64,000 bases of DNA from Karalla daura (lineage: Eukaryota; Chordata; Actinopteri; Chaetodontiformes; Leiognathidae): positions 2,859,501-2,923,500 of the forward strand of contig CM055196.1 of the NCBI GenBank assembly GCA_029224185.1, in the 5' to 3' direction. Below are positions 1-12,118 of the stretch, in pieces. The notes under the pieces were generated by a model. It searched no databases and was not told the DNA's origin. It saw only the letters and a list, made by a program, of their open reading frames with translations. A program made the position numbers and the translations under genes. Each line of letters opens with the position of its first letter. The first letter of the stretch is position 1.

Positions 1-676
1 CTGCATTTGTCACAGTGACTACTGAGATGTTAAAGGCATCAGATCAAGGTCTTATCTCAGTGCTTGTTTTGTTTGACCTTAGCCCTGCCTATCTGCTAGA
101 TAGACACCACTGTGCATATAAGTGATTACTCGTCTGCACACATTAGTAATGGGAGTCTCACAAGGTTATGTGCCTGGACCTATCCTGTGATCCCATTGGG
201 GAATATCCGGGAGCACTCCACAATTTTTTACTGCTAGTCTTTTCCTTGGACTCCTGTTGCTCCTCTGTGGCCACTGGATGTGGTTGCAGTCCACTGATGA
301 GATCTTTGAAGATTAACAGGCTGGACATTCCTTGGTCCTCTCGCTTTGCATTACATCTCCAAAAGTCCAGGTTGAGGCCATAGAGTTCCACATCTGAAGA
401 ATCCTGCCCTGGTATCTCTTCCTCTACCTCATCCTTGATGGGCTTCCAGCTTTTGGAGCATCTCTGAATTGTGCTTTGACTTCTGGAGTCATTACTGTAG
501 CACTTCATTTCGGGAACTTGAAATGAGGTTTTTAATGAATTCGCTGTCATCAGGTTGTGCGGTTGATCCCGGATAAGCCCTCAAGGTTATTGCCCTCCTG
601 ATTTAAGCTTTTCACTTCCGCTCCATGCGTGTCCGGTCTGTGTCCTCTTTACTACTGTGGCAGACCCAATCTCATA

Positions 677-1048
677 AAGGTGCTTCCACATAGACCGCGG
701 AAAGCGCAAGCGGCGGGTGGCAAACCCATTCATTGTGTATGTGGTTGCGCGGCGCAAGAAATGTTCAACTCGGGCGCTGCGCGCTGTGACGTCATCGCGG
801 CGCGTCCAATAGGAGAGAGGTTGTTGGGTCACGAGTTCCAGAGGACTCCAGAACTATGGAGGGGCAGCAAATAAAGTTTCCCGATCTCTGGGACACAAGG
901 TTTACCGGGTAGGCGGTTAAACTCCTCCCTGTTTAGCCTAAGTAGACCTCAAAACGGGCGTGATGGAGCTGTAGCTCCCGGACCAGCCTGAGGTAGCTCT
1001 CAAAGCGGAGCGCGCCGCGCTTGCCGCGGTCTATGTGGGAGCACCTTA
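677..1048. repeat. Imperfect inverted repeat, about 36-bp arms around a GC-rich centre
   Basis: The arm at 677-712 and the reverse complement of 1011-1048 share AGGTGCT-CCACATAGACCGCGG followed by AAGCGC, with a few mismatches. Between them is GC-rich DNA with a CGTCA/CCAAT-like stretch (790-815) and an AATAAA (871-876). It may be rearranged LTR sequence belonging to the adjacent gypsy fragment. Confidence 0.55.
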
Positions 1049-1450
1049 ACTCTACATCAGGGGACCAGCTGGTATTTAGAACTGTGTTTCTTTGTGTTAG
1101 TCTTTTCTTTCTGACAAGATGCAAGTGTTTCTTCCAGGAGCAGTTCATTGACTGCCAGAGAGAGATTATGGTGAATGACACAGTGTTTTTTCTCTTATCC
1201 AATATACACTGGTTCATTATTAACTCTCTCCACAACAGGATGCACCCTCTGCTCCCAGTAAGCCCACAGCTTGCCAAGCCCACCTCTCTCTGATAGATTC
1301 TTAACCAGAACTCTGTCTCCTGGTTGAAGAACAACACCTCTACCTGCTCTGTCATTGTGCCTTTTGCCCTTGGCCAAGTATTTGTCACTGTCATACATAT
1401 GCAGAATGCATTCTCTTCACCAATTTCTCTGCATATGTCCACTGATCAGG
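930..1450 (-). mobile_element. Ty3/gypsy LTR retrotransposon fragment, C-terminal part of pol
   Basis: On the minus strand, 1398-1195 reads KGKRHND, LQPGDRVLVKNLSERGG, GKLWAYWEQRVH and VVERVNNEPVY. This is the C-terminal integrase (GPY/F-like) region common in teleost gypsy elements. The two overlapping frames (1442-933 and 1398-1195) show at least one frameshift. Protease, reverse transcriptase and an intact LTR pair are absent, so it is a dead fragment. Confidence 0.7.
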
Positions 1451-2189
1451 TTCCTGATCAGGAGTCTTTCTTGGGTGGGACCAGTAAGTCAACAGGCAAG
1501 TTTGGGGTCGACCATGCAAGGGGAAGAATGGTTACAAGTCAATACCTCATGCCTTGTGCAGTGAAAAGTTTGCACAGAGGGAAGGTGATCTTTCCATTGT
1601 TTTTTTCTCTTCTTTCAGCATGCACATCATCTGAAGGAGTGAATGGTTCTGCCTCTCCACTGGATTACCTTATAGGTGATTGACTAATACCTGCCAGCTG
1701 AATAGACAATTCTCAACCTCTCTCCCTTGACTGTGGTGGACTTTCCCTGAATATCCAAAGTGAGGGATGAAGCCTTGGAAAATTTAATCAGCTACTGTTT
1801 TTATTCCTAGTTGGATATGCCTGGGCAAAGCTTGTAAGGGGGTCAAAGTACCAGCATATACTCAGGGCCTTGGCTTTGCTCCAAGTGAAGGTAGTCGACA
1901 CTAACTCAAACAGACTGCTGGAGATGTGTCCCATGGGTGCTCTGTGGAAGATTCATTGCATGAATGGGAAGTCCAAGTTTGGCGAATCTAGGTTTCAGCT
2001 GTGTCTCTGTGAATCTTTAATGTCTCTCAGAGTAAAACTAGTGAGACACTCAATGGCTTCTTAAGACACCATTTCTTCTGTCACACTGAACCCTAGTAAG
2101 AGACCACTAACAACTCTGACTGCTGCTTTCTTTCATAATCCTGGTTCTTTGAGTGACATAACGAGATAGCTCGTTTTTTATGACACTGC

Positions 2190-4515
2190 ATTTGACCAAG
2201 AACTACTGGCAGACTCCCCTTTCTCCAGAATACAAGGAAAAGATGGCCTTCTGTACTCTGTACAAGCTGTACCAATTGCACAAGCAAAAAACTGCCTGTT
2301 CATGAAATCCACAGCCAAAAAAAATGCGGCAGTGAAAACTAGCTTTATTGCGGCTGAAGAAATCGCCAAGGAGTGCTTCGGCATTTCGGAAGGAGCGTTT
2401 TCGAAGCAGTGCATGCTGAAGATCTGTGAGCAGGTGTGTCCCGACCAGCTACAGATTTTTGAAAATGTCAGTTTGTCAAGAAACACCATCGCGGACCGAG
2501 TGAAGGAACAAGCAGAAAATCTTGCAACATGGCCGGCCGGGGAGACACGCAGCTACACTGCTTTTTCATTGGCTGTCGATGAAAGCACAGATAACACGGA
2601 TACAGCGCGGGTATCAATTTTTATTAGAGGCGGATCTCTCTGTCATTGAGGAGCCGTTGGAGGTAGCTGCAATGCATGGGACCATGACGGGACAGATGGA
2701 CAAGTCTGTAAGTAAAAATGCATTGTCCTGGGAACACTTGGTGGGATTAATTACAGACGGCGCACTGGCAATGTGTGGAGGAAAAGTGGGCTTGGTCGGA
2801 CAAATGAAACGCAAAATACGAAAAAATGAACACGCCCCTGATAACGCATCATTGCATTAATCCATCAAGAAGCTTCCTGTGGGAAGGTGCTGGGGATGGA
2901 TGACATAGTGACCACAGTTACGAAAGCAGTGAACTTCGTTCGGGCGCGAGGCCTGAATCACCGTCAGTTCCAGCTGTTTTTGCAGGAGATGGAGCACGGG
3001 GACGTGCCGTACCATACAGAAGGGCGGTGGCTGAGTAGGAGCAAAGTCTTTGAGCGATTTTTGGAGCTCAGGGAGGACATTGCTCTTTTTGTGCAGAGTA
3101 AAGGAAAGCCATGTCTGAACTGTCGGATCCGAAGTGGCTGGGTGACTTTGCCGTGTTGTGTGACACGACCGAGCATATCGCCCAACTGAATCAGAAGCTG
3201 CAGGGACGCAAACAAGTCATCATGCATACCAACGTTAACTGGATCTATGGATGTGCCAAGTGAAACAGGATAATCTTGCCCACTTTCCTGTTTGTCAGAG
3301 CCTGTCTGCCTTATTTCCCGAGACTTTATTTCATGTGCTCAGTGGGCTACCAAACTGAGCCAGTTACAGACTGAGTCTGATCGGCGCTTCTGTGACTTCA
3401 GAGCGCAGCAGTCTGGCTTTGACATCTTTGCTAATCCTTTCACCACCGACATCTGCACTGCACACCAACACGTTCAGATGGAGTTGATTGAGCTTCAAAG
3501 TGACAGTGGCCTGAGATCGAAGCTTCAGGGCGCTGCACGACTTTGTGCTGCCCGTGTTCTGTCCATGTTTGGGAGCAATCTGTGCTATCTGTGCGAACAG
3601 ATGTTTCCCATAATGAATCTGAACAAAAGCAAGCACAGATCACGCCTCACTGATGTGAGGCGTGATCCAGGCTGTTCTGCGGATTGCCTCAGCACAGGAC
3701 TTAAAACCAGACATTTACACATCTGGTAACGGGAAAATGGTCTCAGACAGCTGGTCAGAAAACACAGGTAAGCATTTAAAAAAAAAACTCATTAAAATAT
3801 AATTAAATGTAATTCAACCAAGAAGAATAGTTAAACTCTGTGTGCAATTTAATAATTAGGTTTTCATTTTGTTTTGCGTAGAGAGGGGATCCACTTGTGT
3901 GCAGCATCTCCACTTCAAAAACCTAAAAACTTGAGCAATACAGTTGTGAACCTTTATTTTGTTATTTTTTTGTTTATTACATATTATTGATGTGTGGCTT
4001 CGGCTGCAGTTATTTAGTGTTTGCAGGTTTAAGGTGTGTATGCAGACAAATTATTGTAATCAAACTATTAGTTGGATGCAAGGCTATGTGCAGCCTTTTT
4101 TCTTAAATGCTACATCTGTCATACATGATCTTAGCAACTTACAATTGTTGATTTTACAGTAATTAAGCCCATTTTAATGGCTATTTATTGTGTTATTTTT
4201 CTGATTTCTGAGTTATGAATATGTGAATTTTTCTTCACTTGGATAGTTTGATCCGTGATTGATGGAGTTATGTGGGTTTCATAAACTGACAAATTAAAAG
4301 GATTTATGTTATAACAGAGCAACAAGCAAACGTTTTTCCAATGCAACTGTAATGTTTGCGACTTGAATAAGTAATAAATTCAGAGTTATTTGACATTAAG
4401 GAGTAGCTACATTTATTTTACATACCATTCAATTACATTTAGTTACATTTATAAGTTACATCTGGCCCTTTGAGGCCTGATGTGGCCCTCTGTGAAAATG
4501 ACTTTGACACCTCTG
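2190..4515 (+). mobile_element. hAT DNA transposon remnant (GTF2IRD2/ZBED-like transposase), 3' end intact
   Basis: Plus-strand segments in different frames read, in order, TSFIAAEEIAKECFGISEGAF, FENVSLSRNTIADRVKEQA, FSLAVDESTDNTDTA, HLVGLITDGALAMCG, YHTEGRWLSRSKVFERFLEL, and a C-terminal SLFGS-type dimerisation block ending EQMFPIMNLNKSKHRSRLTD. That is the domain order of hAT transposases related to GTF2IRD2. Frameshifts lie near 2640, 2880, 3110 and 3280, with stops between. The 3' terminus at 4490-4515 (GTGAAAATGACTTTGACACC then TCTG) matches hAT ends. No 5' inverted repeat was found, so it is probably truncated. Confidence 0.82.
2302..3729 (+). pseudogene. Broken hAT transposase coding region
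   Basis: The longest open pieces are 2302-2649, 2522-2860, 2887-3189 and 3292-3729, which overlap or abut in different frames but follow family order. The aspartate context FSLAVDEST (catalytic D region) and the GLITDGA motif are visible. Several frameshifts and stop codons show it cannot make an active transposase. The N-terminal BED zinc finger was not found upstream. Confidence 0.8.
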
Positions 4516-5044
4516 CCTTACTGGAACCCAGTCTGTAGCTTCAGTCCTGCTGCAGTTAGTACTCTCCTCTTTGAAAAAGCCTATAATTAGAGCTGCTCAA
4601 GTTTAAGTGACGGTTCCTCACCACTGTTGCTTTCAGCTTGGGAACTATGGGGATTGTTCTATATGGGTTGTGTCTTCATGTAAAGTGTCTTGAGACTACA
4701 TTGTCATGAACTGGCCTTTAAATTAAGGTTTTTTTGGGGGGCTTCTCGGGGCTTTTATTGATAGAACAGTTGCAGTGTGTCAGGAAATGGGGATATGTCT
4801 GTGTTCATGGGCTTGCTCTACCCACTGAGCTAAACAACATCCTGCACTTTAAATTAAGTTGATCTGAGTAACTCGCTGAAAAAGTTGTATGAACCCTTGA
4901 TTATGATGCATTCCAAGCTGCTGAGTGGCAGCGTCACACAGCAGGGTACCTATCAGAGATGAGAAATCTATATATTAATTTCCACAGTGACCACTTGAAG
5001 TGATGACAGGTGCAACTTTGAAAACCTTTCAACTTTGACTAGAC

Positions 5045-5990
5045 TTAAACTTCATTAATAAATCCCTGTGGGATTCGCTCATTTACCTCAGGGAAATCTA
5101 ACTGAATGTCCGGCAGCTTACATAGGGCAGTTTGCAGACAACACAACAAAATAAAAAAAGGCATAAAAAACAATACAAGGTTCACGATGAACTATTAGCG
5201 AAATATAGAAACTAGAGATAAGAATAGCAAAAAAAATAATACAGGTAGAAAAAATAAATCTATGGCCTAAAATAAATATAGAGAACTGTAGATGGCATTG
5301 TGTTATTGAATAGTGGATAAATGAGCAGGTATGCAAGTTAGACTGAGCAGGAGTTCAATGAAATTACAGCTGTTAAGTGGTGGATTAGGTTATTGCACAA
5401 AAAACAAGGTGCTCTATTTCCACCTCCCTCCAAGGGGGATGTTTTAAAACCTGATGGCATGAGGGATCAATTTATTCAGTCTGGACGTGTCCTTCTCGGA
5501 TATGCTGCCCCCCAGCACACCACAGCTTAGAAGAGGATGCTGGCGGCCAAAGATGAGTAGAACATCCATGGCAGTTTGCTGCAGATGTTGAGACACCGCA
5601 GTCTCCTTTGGAAGAACAGCCTGCTTCGTGTCTTCCCATACAGTTGGTTGGTGTGTGTTCAGTGTGTCCAGTCAGGTTTGTTGTCCAGCCACGGCCCAAG
5701 GTATTTGTAAGAATCTTCATTCCACCTCAACTCCATCTAAGAGGACTACACGCGACCTCCTAAAGTCAATGACCAGCTCCCAACGATGGCTGTGTCATTG
5801 GTGTACTTCTTCGAGGTAAGGAGAAGAGGGGCCAGCACTGTGCCCTGTGGGGCTCCAGTGCTGCTGACCGCCATGTCAGACATGGCGTCCTTCAGCCTGG
5901 CGTCCTTCAGCCAGCGAGGCAGTCAGAGATCTAGTCCAGCAGGTGGGGGTGCACTCCCATCCTGCTCAGTTTGTCTCAGAGGGTGAGAGT
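5045..5990 (-). mobile_element. Rex/L2-like LINE, 5'-truncated reverse transcriptase and 3' end
   Basis: Read on the minus strand from 5990 down, frames give DKLSRMGVHPHLLDWISDCL-like, then a decayed GAPQGTVL-like block, then YTNDTAIVGS-like, and near 5500 AVVCWGAAYPRR-like. These are the teleost LINE landmarks (substrate loop, catalytic D region and the VVCWGG block). The low-coordinate end (5040-5300) has the AATAAA/ATAAAAAACAATA-rich 3' tail ending beside a TTATTGATCCC-like motif. Frameshifts and stops are frequent. Confidence 0.7.
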
Positions 5991-7580
5991 ACGGACAGAG
6001 CAAAGGAAGGATCAGTATAAACTGATACCAATGCATACATGGCATGTGGACAAATGGGGAAACTGTGAAATGCTTTACACATTTGTGACATGTGGATGCT
6101 GCTAAGAAACATGCAACAGGGTCAAAAGATATCTCTATTCAACGGTTGAGTTTATTCACAGATTATCATCACATCATGCCAAGATGTGTCTGGCATGAGC
6201 AGAAGGAAACAGATGAAGGGCCCAGGGTCGACCGATGCTGTCGCCATTTTCAGGGGGTTTGCCAGTGCTGGCAGTACAGGTTGAACCACAGAACGGTTTG
6301 CAACCTGGAAGACTCAATAGCTGTGTGGCTGTGTGGGAATGTCTCATGTAGTGTTTTAAACCTGTCATCTGTCATCATAAATACCAGAGACAGCGCGATT
6401 TGGTAGAAAAAAAAGCTACTGTATCTCTGTATAGCCTCTGTTTTTTAGGGATATGATAATGTATTAAAGGCTATTTCATGGAATTGAACATTTTTGTCCA
6501 TTAAAGTACTGGTTTAACATAGTGTTGTCAGGTAATTAAAAAAATCAAATTAATTACATGATTTGTAATTCATCAATCAAATCAATTGCATTTTAATATC
6601 TGCTAATGGTCCCCAAATAAAGAATTCAAATTCTAGGACATTTCAGAATTTTATTGCATGACTAATCAATTGAATACGCTAAGAAGAGAAGATCTGGAAT
6701 CCACATTTTATTGGTGCGTTTCATGAATCAAATTCAAAAGAAAAAGTTCAAGCGCATCCCAGCAAACCAGTTAAAAAACCAGGTGCCTTATTCACACAAA
6801 AAAAATAAGGCAGAGTCTCAAATAGGCCCTCTCCATTTGAAAAGAATACTAGAGCTGACTCAATACAGCAATTCAAAATGAATAACAGCGGTGCAACACG
6901 CCTCTGAATAAGGCAACATCGAGAACAGGAAGCCAACAGGCATTTCTTTCAGGCCTATCACTTAGGCCAGGAGAACATGACATTTGTTTATCAGAGGTTA
7001 ACAACTCAAATCCAAAAGAGGATCTGGGGTTACAGTATTGACTCATTAACTCAAAAGCCCACCCCGAGCCAACGTTACAGTATCAACTCCTCAAAAGTCT
7101 CCTGTTGCAGGGGAGTTCTGAAGCATGCATGATGGCATTCAGCCGGTTGTATCATTTTACCTTTTACCCATTATGGTTTGCATACGTTTAATTTCAGGTA
7201 ATGTTTATCCACTGTCGTAAATACATAATCAGCAAGAAAGGAAATACCATAATACTTAGATTTATCCATCGTACGACTCAGAATAAGATTCCAGAGGAAA
7301 TTAATACAACTGTCAAAACTCAATCTACAAAAAAAAAAGGAATACGTAAGGAAAGGACTTGTTAAACCTGATTTTACCACTAGTTCATGCATGTGAGTGT
7401 GTGTCCATGTCTATACAGGGAGGCAGCAGTAGACCACGAGAGGATAGAGGATGGAGAGGAATGATCTGTGTTTTGAAGTACACAATTTTTCTCTACTAAA
7501 GAAAACCTCATGCTGATGTTGGAGTAAAAACCATGCAAACTATAGGAAAAACAATGAACAGACGGTGTTTTGGAACTAAC

Positions 7581-7648
7581 CTGGGCTCCAGCTCCATGGA
7601 CTGAGGGAAGAACCTGTGCACATCTTCATCTGGAAATGCTTGTGACAG
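7581..7648 (-). CDS. zcchc14: zcchc14 exon 5, PX-like segment
   Basis: 68 nt; acceptor CCTCCAAAG, donor GAGCCCAG|GTTAGT. It reads LSQAFPDEDVHRFF then PQSMELEP and ends with two bases of a split codon. It corresponds to the LCQLYPEENLEKLIPCL region of mammalian ZCCHC14. No following exon was found between 1 and 7580, which is mostly transposon-derived. Confidence 0.83.
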
Positions 7649-10600
7649 CTTTGGAGGAAAAGTTAAATAACACTCGTCACACATCTCCTGAAGATATCAA
7701 GTTGTATATCAGTTTAAAACCAGACGATTAAAACCTCAGGTTGAACCCACTGTCAACGGAGCAGAATTGAATACAGTATAAAGCCAACGGAACAACTAGG
7801 GAAATTGTGGTCTTTACCTGGGACAGCAGCTCCGTCACATCCTGCTGATTTCTGGTGACAGATGACACGAAACCGTCTGACCAGCTGGCCTGGAGAGGGG
7901 GAATGGACAAAAGAACAGTAAGGGATAGGCATAGGATGGCCATTTTGGAGTAGATAATCCAGAAGGAGGAGGAGTGACGAGAAAATAAACAGAGAAAAGT
8001 AAGAAACAGAGCGCTGGGGTCAGAGCGTGTCTTTTCCCGTTCCGACTTACCTCAAACACATATTCGCGGGTATCTTCAGACTTCTGTGTTACTCCTCTCA
8101 ACACCAACTCCTCGACAACCACTGAAAGGAGCACAGATTTCATCAAGGATGCTTGCCCAGCTCTCATATGTAACTGATGTGACAAATGGCGATAAGTGAT
8201 AAATAGGGTTTGGCAATATGGGAAAATATGTGGATATGGTTTTTCACGCAGCTAAACTTAAGTACTCCACTACTTGCCCTAAAGACTAAGTTCCGTGCCA
8301 GTTGTGGTTCCACATTTACCTGACGAGGTGAGAAGACCGTACCATGGCTGCAGAGCTGGTGCTAGCACGCTAGCAAGTGGCAGATATGCACCTTTGGTAC
8401 CTTCAGCGATCATGGGAAAAGTGAACTCACTTCCCGATAAAGATCAATGAACTGGCTGCACTTCTGGAAAATGTTAAGCTCTACAGAGAGCGGACTTTGC
8501 CGCTTCACCACGGTCAGGTCAGACAGAGAAATTAAAGCCTGTGGGAAGAGAAAGTCCTCCCGGACTTGCTATGTGGACACAAGGTGATGCAACCCCGGGC
8601 ATTTCAACATCAAGATCTCCACCTGCCGCAGGGACATCAAACTTCTGGGCATTTGGACACACCATTATCATCGTTGTTGTTGTTTACAGCCTGCCACAAG
8701 CCCAAGGCACCCATTCCGCTGTTGCTAAACGGCAAACACAACATCCTCAGGTGCTTGTGTTGACCTCTGGGGACTATAACCTCTGAACACTGCACTACCT
8801 GCTTTTTACCATTATGCAGACTGTGACACCAGGATAAATAGGACAGTTGACCTGTTGTGTGAAAATGTGAAGGAGGCATACCAAGGTCACTGCGCTGCCT
8901 GCACTGGGAAAGGCAGACTACCCCCGGCCATTGGCTTGGATTCAGGAAGTGGTCACCTAAGGCCCAGCATGCTCTCAGAGACTGCTCTGGGACTGCTGAC
9001 GGACTTAACTCATCATGCGCAACTCCACCGTACGTTACAGGAACGTCCACTGCACTCCGTCAATTTACATATTTGTGTAATCTGATGGTGATGGGCTGGA
9101 GCTGCAAGACTCGTATTTCTCCTGTTATACTGGATACCCAAGAAAACAACACGTGTGGGTGTGTGTCAACATAAGAAGCGGATCAGTTTTACAGAGCGAC
9201 GTGAGGGGAACAGCTGGATTAACAAGGGGATATCATCCGTGTGGAAAGCTTTACTCAGCCAATCCCTCTCTCTCTCTCTCTCTCTGTTGTTTTGACAAGT
9301 TTCTTCTGGCAAGGCTGCGCCGAATGCTGTTGAATTTGCCCAACAGTGCTCTGTGATCCGTCAAAATAGAAGCTGATCCCATTTTGAGAGATCATGGAAC
9401 TGGGACAGAGCTGTCACGGAGCATGTGGACCTGGTCTCAGTGACTCTCTCCTCTCCACCCCCACCCTATGGTTTTCTGCTGGCTACAGCCCAATTGAGAG
9501 TCAAACTCCTGGTTTCATAAACTGGAGGGTTGGAGCTTGGTCAATGTACAAAAGCGCTACACCAATGGCGTGTATGCGTACCAGTTATGTGGACCGTGTT
9601 CTATAAGACCGTGTGCCACCGTCTCACCCCAACCATGCACTCATCTCACATCTCTGCTCTTCATCAGCCCAGCCACTGTTGTTCAACAACAAAGCTGGAC
9701 ATAAACGCAATCTCAACCGAAATACACTTTAGTATAATGTTCATCTCCTCCATGCAAAACATGACAATAAACATAGAATACATTGAATTGAATACATCAG
9801 CAGAGATTGTATTTCAAATACCATCCGAGAGCAAAACTTGTTTCCAAAGTGCTTCTTTTATTTCCCAAAGGTAATCTTTACAAGTGCAAAAAAAGTTTCT
9901 CTCTCTCTCTCTCTCTCTCTGTTTTCACATCTTGAAACAGCAGTTACTGGATCCCTAAGAGTCCAGTGCACTTCTCTGTTAGAGCCTGGGTGAACTGCAT
10001 CCACAGCAGTGTCTGCTGCTTGGCTTGAGTCTTTTTTATTCTCTTTGGAAATTCCCCTATAGCCCACAGACAGGCTTTGGATAGAGTTAAGCCCCTGTCA
10101 CGTAGTGAGGTTTTTGTTATGCTATCATCAATGATCCCACTATCCTGTCACGAATCCATTCATCCGTCGGATCTCCAAACTGATAACGTTTTGCCTTTAT
10201 CTTCAGATCACTGATGAATGGCTCAATTGTCTCCTGGCTTCTGGTTCCTTGAGTGGAACTTGTGTCTCTCCACAATTTTGTTGTCTTGAGGACTGCGTAT
10301 TTCTCTGAAAAAACACTCTGGGTCCTCTCTGGGTCCTCTCTGGACTCTGCGGGACGGAAGACGACTCCGCCTTCACCTGTCGCCTGTTCTTCTGCTGCGT
10401 AAACAATTTCACTCACTTAATGTTGACTTCATATGTCAGACTTAATGAAGTGTGGTGGAATCTTAGAAGTCATCCGTGTACTGTATAAAAGATCCTTGTT
10501 TTTCATCTCCTGGCTTGGCAAAGCCCTGGCCAGAGCGGCTGCTGTACATCTCACTCACAACTGTGCTCCCCACCTGGGATTCCAATGGCTGCAGTGTGTC

Positions 10601-12086
10601 TGCTTTGACTTGCAACCTGCCCTCCGGTTGCCTGTAGCTATTTGTATCAAATACTTGGCACCAAATATCTGGCACAAACGCAACCTGTCCTGTCCTGGTT
10701 ATGTTTGTGAACTGAACTAATACTCTTGGCAGCCTAACACATTACCTGGACCTCACTCCCACTCCTCAGAACAAACTTCAGGCCCGATACTTTAACACAA
10801 TAAAATGTATTATAACTTAGTGGTGGGATTTCTGTAGGTTAAATGTATCAAAGATTTAAATCTGTCTGCACTTACATGCCTTAACACATAATAGATTATT
10901 TGCTTAGGTCTACTTCTACACTGAAAGCATGCCACAGGGTCAAAGGCAAGTTGGGGCAGCTCCACTGCCATTACTGTCATTCCATTTGGTCTATGATGAG
11001 GTGGTAAAAAAAAACTTAAATGGATGAGCATGTGAGCAGAGGACCTCTAGGTATATCAGGACCTCAGGGATATCAGACAAAATATCAGCTATTTCACCTT
11101 TAACCTTGTTAAAGGTTGCCCCACTTTTAGCATTTTGGACAAAGAAGAAGGATGGTTTGAGAAAAGAGTAAAAGAAGCAATCTATATCCATTCAGAATAT
11201 CCATTCAGGTGGACTGATTAACCACAGGGTACATACAGGAATTCTTAATCTATATGTAATACTTTTTGATGCCGTCCTAATATTTTTTCTTACCAACAGG
11301 ACTTCAAGCATCAACTGTATGACAACCTTTCAAACTTCGGTGTTGGGGATAACTAATAATAAAGTATTAGATAACTCTCACTTTCTTACTTAACTGAGTA
11401 AGTGTAGTGAAGCTTAGAATTCCAAATCAAGTACCTATTATTACAGTTACTGGATACTTTGTTACTTTTTGCCTCAAAAGAATCATTGATCTATACACAA
11501 TTGTGTCATTTAACCCTAACCCAAGACAAAAAAATTAAAAAACAAAGAACAGAAAAGGTTTAAAGACAAATGTTTAATTGAAGGAATGCAACATTGAGCA
11601 CATGCACAATCCAAACAGAGAGACGAGTGAGAGAATCAGAGAGTCTACTTCCTTTGGGTCGGGCATAATCTTTTTAAAAAGGTGCAACACTTTTGGTGCA
11701 CACAACTGACACTGGACTTGAAAACTGTCCAATACTGATAAAATCAGAGATGAATAGAGAGGGAGGTGTGTGCGTGACGCATGAATTCAGAGCGATGGGG
11801 GAGGGAGAGAGAGGGACCGAGGGAGAGAGTGTGTTACAAATGCCTCAAAACGGTGCCCTTTTCCCTTTATGTTGTCCATTTGTAGCAGTTCAGCTTTTCT
11901 GTCTCGAACACCTCACTTCCACCGCTTTTGTTTGCAGTGCATCTGCAGTCCCGCTGCAGCTCTGCAGCGCATGCGGCTTACGATGACTCCCACTGCCACT
12001 GTGTAGCGTCCACCATTTAGTCCCCGATTTGCCACCCTGTCCCCAGTTAAAAAAAGTTGCACGGAACGCAGAGAGAGTAAGGACAA

Positions 12087-12118
<32 letters not shown>

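Larger units (their letters stand above)
1..7580. other. zcchc14 intron 5 or 3' flank: transposon-rich, no host exon found
   Basis: Contains a gypsy fragment (about 930-1450), a GC-rich segment with an inverted repeat (660-1050), a broken hAT transposase with its 3' end (2190-4515) and the 3' part of a LINE (5045-5990). A 130-codon minus-strand open frame at 158-550 has no recognisable domain. The rest (6000-7560) is AT-rich and I see no gene in it. No match to the later zcchc14 exons (SAM domain, CCHC) was seen. Confidence 0.6.

Noticed and set aside
158..550. 130-codon minus-strand frame (contains DEVEEEIPGQDSSDVELYGL)
   Set aside because: No family recognised; next to a gypsy fragment, so possibly retroelement-derived, but not supported enough to call as a gene.
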